Shown: positions 18,370 to 28,144 of the stretch, piece by piece
How positions within the stretch are numbered: position 1 is the first letter of the stretch
How the letters are laid out: each line of letters begins with the position of its first letter
Source: CAYRTD01 sp964528675
GTDB lineage: Bacteria > Bacteroidota > Bacteroidia > Bacteroidales > GCA-2748055
DNA length: 64,000 nucleotides
NCBI GenBank assembly: GCA_964528675.1
Contig: CAZGTU010000008.1
Location: 34,030-98,029 of the forward strand
Direction: 5' to 3'
Notes under the pieces: generated by a model
The model's input: only the letters and a program-made list of their open reading frames with translations
The model's database searches: none
Told to the model about the DNA's origin: nothing
Position numbers and translations under genes: made by a program

Positions 18370-18819
18370 ATGAAGAAAATAAATTTATTAAAAACCTTAC
18401 TGCTCAGCTTATTAATTCTTGCAACTGCAGGATGCGGCCAGCAGACAAATAATAACGGAGAAGAAGAAACAAATGCTGAGCAAAATGAAGCCTGGGAAGA
18501 TTTCAAAGAAGAAACGAATGAAGTAGGTGATGCCATAGGAGACCTTTTCCGTGATGAACAGGACAATTTCAAAGAATCCTCAAATGAAGTCCTTGGAGAC
18601 ATTGAAAGAAAGATCGACAAATACAAACATGAGCTTTCCGGAGAAGAACGTAGTCAGTTAAACAAACTGGAAGCGAAAGCAGACAACCTTGAAAGAAAAA
18701 TAAATGAACTTGATGAGGAGGCTGAAGATGAATGGGCTGAAAAAAAAGCAGATATTGAGGAAGATTTTAAAGAAATCAGAAATGAAATTGACAAGATGTT
18801 TGAAAATGATGAATATTAA
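18370..18819 (+). CDS. Coiled-coil lipoprotein, acidic
   Basis: A 149-residue protein with a clear lipoprotein signal (LLLSLLILATAGCGQQ, Cys about 23) and then an almost entirely charged, helical body. Heptad-like stretches (ERKIDKYKHELSGEERSQLNKLEAKADNLE, shown here as separate blocks around residues 75-110) predict one long coiled coil. Glu and Lys dominate. No enzyme motif is present. Acidic helical lipoproteins of this kind are often envelope-stress induced and may act as spacers or adaptors. It ends the small-protein cluster and has a hairpin downstream. No homologue can be named. Confidence 0.75.
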   Translation: MKKINLLKTLLLSLLILATAGCGQQTNNNGEEETNAEQNEAWEDFKEETNEVGDAIGDLFRDEQDNFKESSNEVLGDIERKIDKYKHELSGEERSQLNKLEAKADNLERKINELDEEAEDEWAEKKADIEEDFKEIRNEIDKMFENDEY

Positions 18820-18945
18820 ATTAATAATTCTTTTTGCCTGTCGGTTTTACCGGATTTTAAACTCTACAATTGAAACAATCCGGTTTAAAGCATTTAATAG
18901 CAATTGGATTATTACCAAATGAATCTTTTCTGTGGTATAGTATAC

Positions 18946-18990
18946 ACCGGCAACTATCTTTCAAAAGTTTGATGAAGGTTATTTGCCGGT
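18946..18990 (+). terminator. Hairpin downstream of the coiled-coil lipoprotein
   Basis: ACCGGCAA at 18946-18953 pairs with TTGCCGGT at 18983-18990; the right side continues TTGTTATTTT. The stem is short (8 bp) with a long loop, so efficiency is uncertain. An additional ACCGGATT/AATCCGGT pair lies at about 18848-18886. Confidence 0.5.
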
Positions 18991-19091
18991 TTGTTATTTT
19001 GTGAAAATCATAAATAAATATGACAGTTTGAACTACCTTGGGGATGCAAATTGTTATATTGATACTTGTATGATCAGTATCAGAATCCTGT

Positions 19092-22000
19092 ATGAAAACT
19101 TTACTTAACATATTGAAGAAAATATTGCTGGGTTTGGCAGGCCTGCTTATACTATTATTACTATTGGTCTTTTTATTTTTCCAGGTACCGGCTATCCAAA
19201 ATTATGCAGCAGACCAGGCCTTAAAAATTGTTCGTGGAAAACTGGATACTGAAATAGGACTTGAAAGAATTGTTATTATTCCTCCAAATAGCGTTAAGCT
19301 TAAGGAAATATACCTTGAGGGCACTAATGGCGATACGCTATTATATTCAAAAGAACTCTCCCTCAATATCGGATTATTTAAATTAATTAATAAAAAAATA
19401 GAATTAAACAGGCTTAAGATCAGCTCCACCAGTGCAAACATTATACGTTCCGGGCCGGATAGCACGTTTAACTTTCCGGGGATTAAAAAGTCAACTGATA
19501 AAAAAGAAGCCGGTAAAGACAAGTCCCCTTCAAAGTGGAACTTCGATATTGACAGGATTATCCTTGATAAAGTGGATTTTCTCTTTGAGGATAAAAACAT
19601 GGAAAATAGCTATTCTGCCAGCGTTGGAGATCTTCGGTTGAAAATGAGTTCTCTTGATCCCGAAATCCCGAAAATAGGCGTTCATTCTATAAAATTGAAG
19701 GATAGCGAAGTTGAATTGTTTATCAGATCAGGTCAGGAAGAAAAGGAAAACAAAGAAAGTAAAATACCTGAAATCACTCTTAGTCAGGATATTGATATTG
19801 AAAATGTGAATTTCCTGCTGGTGAATGAAAAAGGAGGACAAAAGATCTCTATAAATAATATCAATCTCTATGTTAAATCCGATCAGCTTAATTTACCCGA
19901 TAATGAGATATTCATTGAAGAAATAAATCTGGAAGAAACAAAATTTGCAATTGTTCCCGAAGGAAATATTGAAAGGGCAGATACCGTCATAAAAAATGAT
20001 GAGAGTATTACCTTTGACTGGGATATCAAGATTCGTGAATTAAAACTAAAGAATAATGATCTGAAAATTCAAACTGAAAGAGAAGCCTTTCCCTCTTCGG
20101 GATTCAACCCAAAAAACATAGACATCAAAAAGTTGAATGCCGGGCTTCATTCTGTCTCTATAAACGATGATTCTGTCGATGTTGAGATCAAGGATCTTCA
20201 ATTCATCGAAGGCAGGCAGTTCAGACTTGAAAACCTGAGTAGTAATATATCAGCAACGCGGCAAAAAGCCAGTATTAAAGGATTGAATGTAAAAACACCA
20301 GATACACACATTAAACTGGAAGCGGAGGCTTCAAATTATGATCTGGATAATATTAAGAACACCTGGAGAAATGCATACTTAAGTCTCGACCTGGAAGAAA
20401 GCTATGTTGGAATAAATGACATTCGGTTTTTTAAGACTGATTTTTCGGCAGGAGGCTACCAAAGAACAATAAATAGCCTTATACTGGAAACAAAAGCTTA
20501 TGGTAAGATATCCGATCTTACACTTGACAATTTCAGGGCTCACCTGAATGAAGATGTTATTGTGAAAATCCATGGAGATGTAAAAGGGCTACCTGATATA
20601 GAAAATATTAGCGGCGATATCAGGGTGGATAGCATCTACCTTGCAGGAAACACCAGCCGTTATTATTTCCCCGATTCAATTATACCGCCGCAAATTTTCA
20701 TACCTGGAAACTTTCTTCTCAAAGCTGCCACAAAAGGGAACACCAGGCTTAGCAAAAGTATTCTGGAGATAAATAGTGCAGCAGGTGGATTAACGGCAAA
20801 CTTACAATTGAATATGGATAAAGAGAATGAAAGAGAATATTTCCAGGCAGATATAAGTTCTGATGGACTGAATCTGGGAACAATTATGCAAAAACCCGAT
20901 ACCCTCGGCAAAGTATTCATGAATGCCAGTATGAAAGGTTCAACATCAAATTTTAAACAGGCAAGGGCTGAAGTCAGGCTGAAAATAGACACTTTTCATC
21001 TTATCGGTTACCCATACTCGAATTTCAGCTTAAACGGAAATGTCGAACAAAAAAGGTTTGAAGGCACAGCCGGAATGGACGATGAAAATATCCGGTTTAG
21101 CTTTAACGGTATGATCGATGCTACCGATTCCATACCCGATATGGATTTAACTTTTAACCTGATAGGTGCTAATCTGATGGCACTTAATATTACAGAAGAA
21201 GATATCAGAGTCGGCGCTAATCTTGCGTCTTCAATTTCGGGCTCGAATCCTGATAATCTCAATGGAGACCTTAAACTCAACAATTTAATTATTGTCAGGA
21301 ATAATCAGGTATATGAATTGGATTCCTTGTTTTTAAAGGCGAATAATTCAGAAAAAAGTACAGATTTAAGACTATCATCCGAAATAATACAGGCTAGCTA
21401 TAAGGGGTCAGTAAAACCATCCATGATCTCATCAAAAATATGGTCACATATAAACTTATTTTTTACTTTTCAGGATGAAGTACCAGATAGCACCAAAGTA
21501 CCTGGGAATTTTACATTTGAAGCACATGTAAAGGATAATCCCATTATTTCTGAAGTATTTCTGCCTGGATTGACAAGTTTTCACGGAATTGATATACGGG
21601 TTGATTATGATGAAAAAATTAATGAACTGAATACAAAAGCTGTAATTTCACCTGTTCAGTATAAAAATCTGGACATCGATACAATAAACATAAATATTAA
21701 CTCGAAAGATACTCTGCTACTTGTGAAGATCAACTCCAAAGGCTTCAGACAAGATTTTATAAATATACCGGGAATAATTACCGAAGCCAGGCTTGCCAAT
21801 GATATTGCAAAATGGACATTTAATGTAAAAGATGAAGAGGAAAAGGATAAATACCGTATTAACGGAACATTCAAAAAAGAAGGACAATTTATTAGCGGAA
21901 ACTTCGATTCTTCAAAATTAGTACTAAATTATGACTCCTGGAATTTACCTCCTAACCATAAATTCAGGATATCAAACGACACTGTAATATTTGATAACCT

Positions 22001-24056
22001 GAGCCTTGGGAGAGAAGAACAGGTTCTTTCCCTGACAAAAACAGCAAACGGCCCGGGAATCAAAGGAACAAAGATCGAATTTGCAGCCTTTGATCTGGAA
22101 ACCCTTACTAATCTTCTGACAACTAAAAACCTGGTTGAAGCTCGGTTAAACGGTGAAATAATATTCAACCTAAAGAATAGCACCAGATTCAACTCAGAAT
22201 TGCAGATAGCCGATCTGGCCATTTACGGTGAAGAAATATTCAATATGATTGCAATAAAAGCAGAGCAAACTGAAAATGACAGAATAACATTCAGAGGGCA
22301 GTTAGAGGATCGGGAAGAAAGAATCAGGTTGATGGGTTGGTATTCACTTCAAGCTGAAAATAAAATTGAACTTGATGTAAATATTAAGGATCTCGATATG
22401 CAAAGTTTTCAGCCTCTGCTCTCAGATATGTTCAGAACATTATCAGGGACATTCAATGGAGATCTTAATCTTTCAGGACCTGTTGAACAACTGAAAGTCA
22501 ACGGCGACGTTCAGTTTATGGACGGTGAAATTGTTCCCCGAATGCTCGGAACGACATTTACATCCGAAAATATTCAACTGAAATTTGTTGATAATGATCT
22601 TCAATTTACAGATTTCAAATTTCTTGATGCCAATGGTAATGAAGCTTCTGTAAATGGCTCGATCGAAGGACTTCTTTCAGAGTCGCCTTTCCTTAACCTG
22701 AAAGTCGACGCAAATAATTTCACCGGTGTGAACGTAAATGAGGGAGTAAATGAGCTGTTTTACGGAAAATTGAGCATGGATATGTCTGCAAGTATAAAGG
22801 GTAATCTCTCCGAACCTGTTATCAGGGGAACTACAACTATCACAAATAATACAGAATTTAATTTTATAGTGCCCTCTCCTGATAGAGCCACCATTGAAAG
22901 AGAAGGTCTTGTAGTCTTTATCAAACCTGAAAAAGATACTGCATCAATTCTGTTTTCCGGCCTTGAGCAGGAGAAAACCCAGATAAATACAGGCAGTAAC
23001 CTCGACATAACCACAACCCTTGAAGTAAAGGAAGAAGCATCCATAAATATTATCATTGATCCGGCATCAGGCGAAAACTTAGAAGTTCTCGGAGTGGCTA
23101 ATCTCAATTTCAGTATGGGGCAAGGTGGTCAAATGAGTCTTACGGGTCAATATATTATTAGCGAGGGAACCTATAATCTGACACTCTATAATATAATTAA
23201 AAGACAATTTAAAATACAGGAAGGAAGTTCGATTACCTGGACGGGAGATCCACTTGGCGCCAACACAGATATCACAGCATATTACAGGGTAAGGACAAGC
23301 CCGGAAGGGCTCATTGCAAATGAACTATCAAATATCAATGACGAACAACGCAGGGAGCTTGCGCAATCTATTCCTTTTCTTGTTTATCTGAATATCAAAG
23401 GCGAACTATTGAGTCCCAGTACCCTGGATTTTGATATTAAGACACCCCCGGGGGTTACAATTGCTGAGGTATCGAGTAAGCTAAACCAGTTAAACCAGAA
23501 TGAATCGGAAGTTAATAAACAGGCTGTGGCTCTCCTGACCTTTGGAAATTTCATTCAAACCCAGATGTCAACAGCTCACCCTGTTAGCTATGAAATAAAT
23601 GCTGCAGCCAGAAACAGTATAAGCAGAATTTTGTCAACCCAGTTAAACAAACTGGCCGATCAATACATTGAAGGAGTTGAAATCAATGTTGATGTATCTT
23701 CATATGCTGATTATACAGGACAACAAACCCAGGCCACAACTAACGTTGCCCTTGATGTTCGTAAAGAATTTCTGAATGAACGATTAACAGTGCAGGTTGG
23801 CGGAAAAGTCAATATTGAAGGTGATGAAAGGGTGGCCAATAATATGAACAGACTTGCAGGAGATGTGAAAGTATTATATGATCTTACTGAGGACGGTAGG
23901 TTTAAGATCAAAGGTTTCAATACAAGAGAATTTGAAAATATTTTTGAAGGTGAAGTTACCAAAACCGGGGTGGGATTCATCTACAATCGCGATGTCTACA
24001 GTCTTTCTGAACTCTTCGAAAAGAATAAAAAAGAAAATGAAAAAAGTAATGAATAA
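19092..24056 (+). CDS. tamB: TamB-like inner-membrane-anchored translocation/assembly protein (DUF490)
   Basis: A 1654-residue protein with an N-terminal membrane anchor (ILLGLAGLLILLLLLVFLFFQ, about 12-33) and a very long periplasmic body of repetitive beta-strands, as in the AsmA/TamB family. The C-terminal 400 residues (INIIIDPASGENLEVLGVANLNF, TGQYIISEGTYNLTLYNII, later VALDVRKEFLNERLTVQVGG) match the conserved TamB DUF490 domain. TamB forms a hydrophobic-groove bridge from inner to outer membrane and is implicated in phospholipid transport and outer-membrane-protein assembly, working with an Omp85 partner. That partner follows here 31 bases downstream on the same strand, forming an operon. 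Length is usual for Bacteroidota TamB. Confidence 0.92.
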   Translation: MKTLLNILKKILLGLAGLLILLLLLVFLFFQVPAIQNYAADQALKIVRGKLDTEIGLERIVIIPPNSVKLKEIYLEGTNGDTLLYSKELSLNIGLFKLINKKIELNRLKISSTSANIIRSGPDSTFNFPGIKKSTDKKEAGKDKSPSKWNFDIDRIILDKVDFLFEDKNMENSYSASVGDLRLKMSSLDPEIPKIGVHSIKLKDSEVELFIRSGQEEKENKESKIPEITLSQDIDIENVNFLLVNEKGGQKISINNINLYVKSDQLNLPDNEIFIEEINLEETKFAIVPEGNIERADTVIKNDESITFDWDIKIRELKLKNNDLKIQTEREAFPSSGFNPKNIDIKKLNAGLHSVSINDDSVDVEIKDLQFIEGRQFRLENLSSNISATRQKASIKGLNVKTPDTHIKLEAEASNYDLDNIKNTWRNAYLSLDLEESYVGINDIRFFKTDFSAGGYQRTINSLILETKAYGKISDLTLDNFRAHLNEDVIVKIHGDVKGLPDIENISGDIRVDSIYLAGNTSRYYFPDSIIPPQIFIPGNFLLKAATKGNTRLSKSILEINSAAGGLTANLQLNMDKENEREYFQADISSDGLNLGTIMQKPDTLGKVFMNASMKGSTSNFKQARAEVRLKIDTFHLIGYPYSNFSLNGNVEQKRFEGTAGMDDENIRFSFNGMIDATDSIPDMDLTFNLIGANLMALNITEEDIRVGANLASSISGSNPDNLNGDLKLNNLIIVRNNQVYELDSLFLKANNSEKSTDLRLSSEIIQASYKGSVKPSMISSKIWSHINLFFTFQDEVPDSTKVPGNFTFEAHVKDNPIISEVFLPGLTSFHGIDIRVDYDEKINELNTKAVISPVQYKNLDIDTINININSKDTLLLVKINSKGFRQDFINIPGIITEARLANDIAKWTFNVKDEEEKDKYRINGTFKKEGQFISGNFDSSKLVLNYDSWNLPPNHKFRISNDTVIFDNLSLGREEQVLSLTKTANGPGIKGTKIEFAAFDLETLTNLLTTKNLVEARLNGEIIFNLKNSTRFNSELQIADLAIYGEEIFNMIAIKAEQTENDRITFRGQLEDREERIRLMGWYSLQAENKIELDVNIKDLDMQSFQPLLSDMFRTLSGTFNGDLNLSGPVEQLKVNGDVQFMDGEIVPRMLGTTFTSENIQLKFVDNDLQFTDFKFLDANGNEASVNGSIEGLLSESPFLNLKVDANNFTGVNVNEGVNELFYGKLSMDMSASIKGNLSEPVIRGTTTITNNTEFNFIVPSPDRATIEREGLVVFIKPEKDTASILFSGLEQEKTQINTGSNLDITTTLEVKEEASINIIIDPASGENLEVLGVANLNFSMGQGGQMSLTGQYIISEGTYNLTLYNIIKRQFKIQEGSSITWTGDPLGANTDITAYYRVRTSPEGLIANELSNINDEQRRELAQSIPFLVYLNIKGELLSPSTLDFDIKTPPGVTIAEVSSKLNQLNQNESEVNKQAVALLTFGNFIQTQMSTAHPVSYEINAAARNSISRILSTQLNKLADQYIEGVEINVDVSSYADYTGQQTQATTNVALDVRKEFLNERLTVQVGGKVNIEGDERVANNMNRLAGDVKVLYDLTEDGRFKIKGFNTREFENIFEGEVTKTGVGFIYNRDVYSLSELFEKNKKENEKSNE

Positions 24057-24087
24057 TCTGCTGGAAACTTTTCCGGTATAGCTCAAA

Positions 24088-26397
24088 ATGATTGACAGAA
24101 TAAAAATATCGTTCATTATTATACTACTCATGATCCTTTTTGGTTCCTGTTCCGTAACAAGAACACTGGAAGAAGGCGAATTACTGTATACCAAAACTGA
24201 GGTAAAACTGGAAGAAAAGTCATTTTTTGAAAAGAGAGGACTCAAAAAGGATCTCAAAGAAGCGGCTGTACCTGAACCAAATGATGAATTCCTCGGTTTT
24301 ATTCCTTTTCAGTTATGGACGTATAATCTGGCAGGTGACAGTGTACCGGATAAAGGATTTCGCCACTGGATGAAGCATAAGGCAGGTCAGGAACCTGTTA
24401 TCTTTGAAAACTACCATCAGGAAAACAGCATTAACAGTCTATCCGGTATATTATTCAACCAGGGATATTTCGAATCTGATGTGAGAGCCAGGAAAAACAT
24501 CAAAGGACAGAAAATCAAATTAACCTACATTGCCCAACTGAATGAAAGATATACTATTGATACCATTATTTATGAAACAGAAAAGAAGCCTCCCCCTGTA
24601 CCATTTAACAATTATAAAGAAGAAAGTTTACTTAAAAAAGATCAGCCTTATGATATCGAAGTTTTAAAGCAGGAGAGAAACAGGATAGCTACAAACCTCA
24701 GAAATGCAGGGTATTATTACTTTACTGATAATGACCTCATCTTTAAGATCGACAGTAACCGGGTGGAGAAAAACCTCAGATTATTTGTTGCTCTAAAAGA
24801 GGATATTCCCTCAAGGGATCTCAAAAAATACAGGATCAGCAATATTAAAGTATATCCAAATTATGATATTAGTGCTGAGAATAAAGATTATGACACCACC
24901 GTGGTCGACAACATTGTGTTTTACGCGAATGTAAGCCGCATTGACAGAGATGTAATCAACAGTTCGATAATTCTCAGAAAAAGCAATTACTTCAGTACTA
25001 ATGCCTATTCAGCTACTCTTAATAAATTAATGGGGCTTGGAGTATTTAAATATGCGAATATCACCTTCAAGCCTGATACAGTAAATGTACCTGATACGTC
25101 AAACTTCCTGACTATGAATATTTATTTAACACAGGTAGTCCCCGTTTCTCTTAGAGCTGAAATTCAGGCTGTTACAAAATCAAACAATTACAGCGGTCCT
25201 TATCTTTACCTTAGCTATATTGACAGGAATACATTTGCCGGAGCTGAACGCTTTGAGACAAATCTAAACGCAGGATTTGAAACCCAGTTGAATAAGCAAA
25301 ACAACCTGTTCTCTTATGAAGCAGGTGCAGACCTGTCTCTTGCATTTCCAAGGTTCATTTTTCCTTTTATTGACTTTAATAAATACCTGTCGAAAAATTA
25401 TACTCCACGGACAGAAATAATGACCGGCTACGATATTGTCAACAGGGTAAATTACTTTACATCCAATTCTTTTGAGGCTTCCTACGGCTATAACTGGCAG
25501 GAAACTGAAAAAAAATATCACCGTTTTAAGTTATTATCACTCAATTATTCAAGTCTTTTAAAAACAACCCAGGAATTTGATGAAATTCTGAATGAAAATC
25601 CTTTGGTTAAAGAAAGCTTTGATGAAAAACTCATACTAAGTATTATTTATGATTACACTTTTGATGAAAATCTGACAGATGATAAGCAATTCAGCAAATA
25701 TTTCAATTTTAATGCCGAAGTAGCAGGGAATACCCTCAATCTGGCAGATCAAATTGTACATGGATTCCATGAAAATGCAGAAACAGGCCGGATACTGGGT
25801 TTAAGATACTCCCAGTTTGCCAAAGCGACCGTTGATGTGCGTTTTAGCTGGAAGCTGGACAAAAACATGCAACTGGTTAACAGGTATATTGTAGGTGCAG
25901 GTCTGCCTTATAGTAATTCTAATACACTTCCCTATAATAAACAATATTTCATTGGCGGCGTGAACAGTCTTCGGGGCTTCTCCTACAGATCCGTTGGTCC
26001 CGGGAGTTTTCAACCTGTAGAGGAAGAACGTTTTCTTTTCTCCCATAACGGAAATATGAAACTTGAATCCAATCTTGAATGGAGATTTCCTATTGCCGGT
26101 CCTGTAAACGGAGCCCTTTTTACCGATGCAGGAAACATCTGGCTATGGGAGGAAAATGAAGATAAACCAGGTAGTGAAAGTTTTCGCATATCTTCTTTTT
26201 ACAATCAAATTGCCTTCAATACAGGTTTCGGAATAAGACTGGATATTTCATTTTTTGTTCTGAGACTTGATCTGGGTATTCCACTTAGACTTCCCTATGA
26301 AGAAAACGGCTCCCACTGGATAGATTTCAGGCCATTTAATAAAGATTGGATAGCTGAGTACCCGGTTTTGAATTTTGCTATTGGGTATCCGTTTTGA
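24088..26397 (+). CDS. tamL: TamL: lipidated Omp85-family outer-membrane protein (TamA homologue)
   Basis: A 769-residue protein with a lipoprotein signal (LLMILFGSCSV, Cys about 21), unlike proteobacterial TamA, which is not lipidated. Residues about 30-330 hold POTRA-like beta-alpha repeats (for example SINSLSGILFNQGYFESDV and LKQERNRIATNLRNAGYYYF). The C-terminal Omp85 barrel contains the lid-loop signature GGVNSLRGFSYRSVGPG and the strand LESNLEWRFPI, and ends in an aromatic residue (IGYPF). Lipidated TamA homologues paired with TamB are known in Bacteroidota as TamL and have been linked to outer-membrane homeostasis. The 31-base spacing to tamB supports joint expression. Confidence 0.9.
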   Translation: MIDRIKISFIIILLMILFGSCSVTRTLEEGELLYTKTEVKLEEKSFFEKRGLKKDLKEAAVPEPNDEFLGFIPFQLWTYNLAGDSVPDKGFRHWMKHKAGQEPVIFENYHQENSINSLSGILFNQGYFESDVRARKNIKGQKIKLTYIAQLNERYTIDTIIYETEKKPPPVPFNNYKEESLLKKDQPYDIEVLKQERNRIATNLRNAGYYYFTDNDLIFKIDSNRVEKNLRLFVALKEDIPSRDLKKYRISNIKVYPNYDISAENKDYDTTVVDNIVFYANVSRIDRDVINSSIILRKSNYFSTNAYSATLNKLMGLGVFKYANITFKPDTVNVPDTSNFLTMNIYLTQVVPVSLRAEIQAVTKSNNYSGPYLYLSYIDRNTFAGAERFETNLNAGFETQLNKQNNLFSYEAGADLSLAFPRFIFPFIDFNKYLSKNYTPRTEIMTGYDIVNRVNYFTSNSFEASYGYNWQETEKKYHRFKLLSLNYSSLLKTTQEFDEILNENPLVKESFDEKLILSIIYDYTFDENLTDDKQFSKYFNFNAEVAGNTLNLADQIVHGFHENAETGRILGLRYSQFAKATVDVRFSWKLDKNMQLVNRYIVGAGLPYSNSNTLPYNKQYFIGGVNSLRGFSYRSVGPGSFQPVEEERFLFSHNGNMKLESNLEWRFPIAGPVNGALFTDAGNIWLWEENEDKPGSESFRISSFYNQIAFNTGFGIRLDISFFVLRLDLGIPLRLPYEENGSHWIDFRPFNKDWIAEYPVLNFAIGYPF

Positions 26398-26401
26398 GAA
26401 A

Positions 26402-26433
26402 AGTAAATGGTAATCGGTGATCGGTGACACTAT
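26402..26433 (+). repeat. GGTAATCGG-type repeat scrap, copy 1
   Basis: AGTAAATGGTAATCGGTG is followed by ATCGGTGACACTATC. The same string order (AAGTAAATGG, GGTAATCGG units, then CTATC) recurs at 42256-42300 with three heptamer units. The two sites are likely decayed members of one family. Confidence 0.65.
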
Positions 26434-26437
26434 CCCC

Positions 26438-26541
26438 GACAGGGGTTAAACTGGAATAGCCATGGGTGAAACCCATGGTAGAACAACATCCCAACCCCCT
26501 GTCCTACAATGGCGTAGAGACGTACAACCTGGGCGTCTCTA
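26438..26541. repeat. Composite palindromic intergenic element
   Basis: Outer arms GACAGGGGTT (26438-26447) and AACCCCCTGTC (26493-26503) pair with one bulge. Inside them is a perfect 8-bp hairpin CCATGGGT-GAA-ACCCATGG (26460-26478). To the right, TAGAGACG (26515-26522) pairs with CGTCTCTA (26534-26541). The layout looks like REP/BIME-type palindromic units, and no T tract marks it as a simple terminator. Confidence 0.6.
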
Positions 26542-26786
26542 TGTCACCAGGAATATGAACGACATCTTCAAGATTCACACGACATATTTCCATATTCATT
26601 TTAAATAATGAACATTCACCTCCTTTAAATTGTAACTCTACTAAACATCACTTAATTTAGCTCATACAGGAGAAAAGCCATCTGAATAATATATTATTTC
26701 TCATAGACGATTCTGATGAAAATCTAAATAATAACTGCATTTAAACTCCTGTAAGAAGACGAAATCATGTAAAGAGCCACCTTATT

Positions 26787-28133
26787 ATGAAAAGACCAAA
26801 ATTATATTTCATTCTGATTTCTGCGGTTGTGATGCTGAGTTTCTCCTTCTCATTCCATCAGCAGCAGAAACAAAAATATAAATATGAGGATTTCAAAACA
26901 CCTGAATACTGCAATCAGTGTCATGACCTTTTTTATCAGCAGTGGGATCAGGCAATGATGTCGGACGCCTACAATCATCACTGGGATGAAATTGAATATT
27001 TTAAACTTGCTGTTCCTCATTCGGAAAACGATACAAGCATGGCGGGAGTACACGAAGGCTGTAATGGATGCCATACCCCCATGGCTTATCTTGTTGGCGA
27101 TATGCCTCCTCCTGATCCTAAAACAAACCCACGGGCAAATGAATCCGTATCCTGCGAAGTTTGTCATAACATAGATTCTTATAACGGAGATATCCCCTTT
27201 AATCACAACTATAACCTTAAGACCGGTGATGTTAAATGGACTACAAGAAAAGGTGAAAAATCCTCACCCAATCATGAGATACAGACTACCGAATTACATG
27301 GAACTGCCGAGTTCTGCGGTATATGTCATAATGAAAAAAGTCCCTTTGGTGTATGGGTGAAATCAACTCATCTTGAATTAAAAGAGGGCCCATATTATGA
27401 AGAAGGAGTGACGTGCCAGGATTGTCATATGCCAGACGGACCGGCTAAGACTGCAAAGATGGGCGCTTTCTATGAGGATACAAAAATGCATCTTTTTAAC
27501 GGAGCCCACGATCCCGGAAAAGTTAAAGGTACTATCGAAATAAGAATTACCCCGGACCGTCAGGAAGTGATCCCGGGAGAACCTGCCATATTCACTGTCA
27601 CACTCTACAACCAAAAAACAGGTCATAAATTCCCTACCGGATCGGTTGAAGACAGAATTGTGTGGCTACACATGGAAGCTATTGATGAGAGTGGAAAAAC
27701 CTATCATATTCCGGTAGACAAAAAAGGATTTGAGGGAGAGGAATATACTATTGCCAGTGATGTTCTTGCATATCAGGACATGGGTGTACCGCTGGAAATA
27801 GAAAATTTCGAAGGAATCAGAAGAGAAGACGTTCCTATAGGTGACAGAATTTTCAGAATGCCCTATTTCGATCCCCAGGGCAGAATGACAATTATGCAAT
27901 GGAATACTGATTCTCTGGGTGTAGATTACAGAATAGGCCCGAGAGAAACAAAAGTTGAGACCTATACTTTCGATCTGCCTTATGACATCACACCCGGAAA
28001 ATTAAAAGTATCTGCAGTTATGTATTTCAGATTACTGGTTAAACCTGTAGGCGAATACCTTGATGTCCCTGAGGAGGAATATACTGCTATGAAAGTGAAC
28101 GAGCAGGAAATTGAAATCACAGTATTACCTTAA
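26787..28133 (+). CDS. Pentahaem c-type cytochrome, periplasmic or outer-membrane
   Basis: A 448-residue protein with a Sec signal peptide and five CxxCH haem-c motifs at about residues 42-46 (CNQCH), 92-96 (CNGCH), 123-127 (CEVCH), 177-181 (CGICH) and 210-214 (CQDCH). The order and spacing resemble the cytochrome c-554/multihaem family used in periplasmic electron transfer. After residue 235 the protein switches to a beta-rich domain (TIEIRITPDRQEVIPGEPAIFTVTLYN onward) with no haem sites, possibly a docking sandwich. It sits 11 bases upstream of a barrel protein that itself carries a haem motif, so the two are co-transcribed. No catalytic assignment is made. Nitrite or hydroxylamine chemistry would need an active-site haem that I cannot identify. 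Confidence 0.85.
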   Translation: MKRPKLYFILISAVVMLSFSFSFHQQQKQKYKYEDFKTPEYCNQCHDLFYQQWDQAMMSDAYNHHWDEIEYFKLAVPHSENDTSMAGVHEGCNGCHTPMAYLVGDMPPPDPKTNPRANESVSCEVCHNIDSYNGDIPFNHNYNLKTGDVKWTTRKGEKSSPNHEIQTTELHGTAEFCGICHNEKSPFGVWVKSTHLELKEGPYYEEGVTCQDCHMPDGPAKTAKMGAFYEDTKMHLFNGAHDPGKVKGTIEIRITPDRQEVIPGEPAIFTVTLYNQKTGHKFPTGSVEDRIVWLHMEAIDESGKTYHIPVDKKGFEGEEYTIASDVLAYQDMGVPLEIENFEGIRREDVPIGDRIFRMPYFDPQGRMTIMQWNTDSLGVDYRIGPRETKVETYTFDLPYDITPGKLKVSAVMYFRLLVKPVGEYLDVPEEEYTAMKVNEQEIEITVLP

Positions 28134-28144
28134 AAATTAATGAT

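Larger units (their letters stand above)
26398..26786. other. 389-base intergenic region with repeats and composite palindromes
   Basis: Holds a GGTAATCGGTGATCGGTG repeat scrap (26408-26426), a composite hairpin element (26438-26541) and then AT-rich sequence leading to the cytochrome gene. No credible frame is present. Confidence 0.6.
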
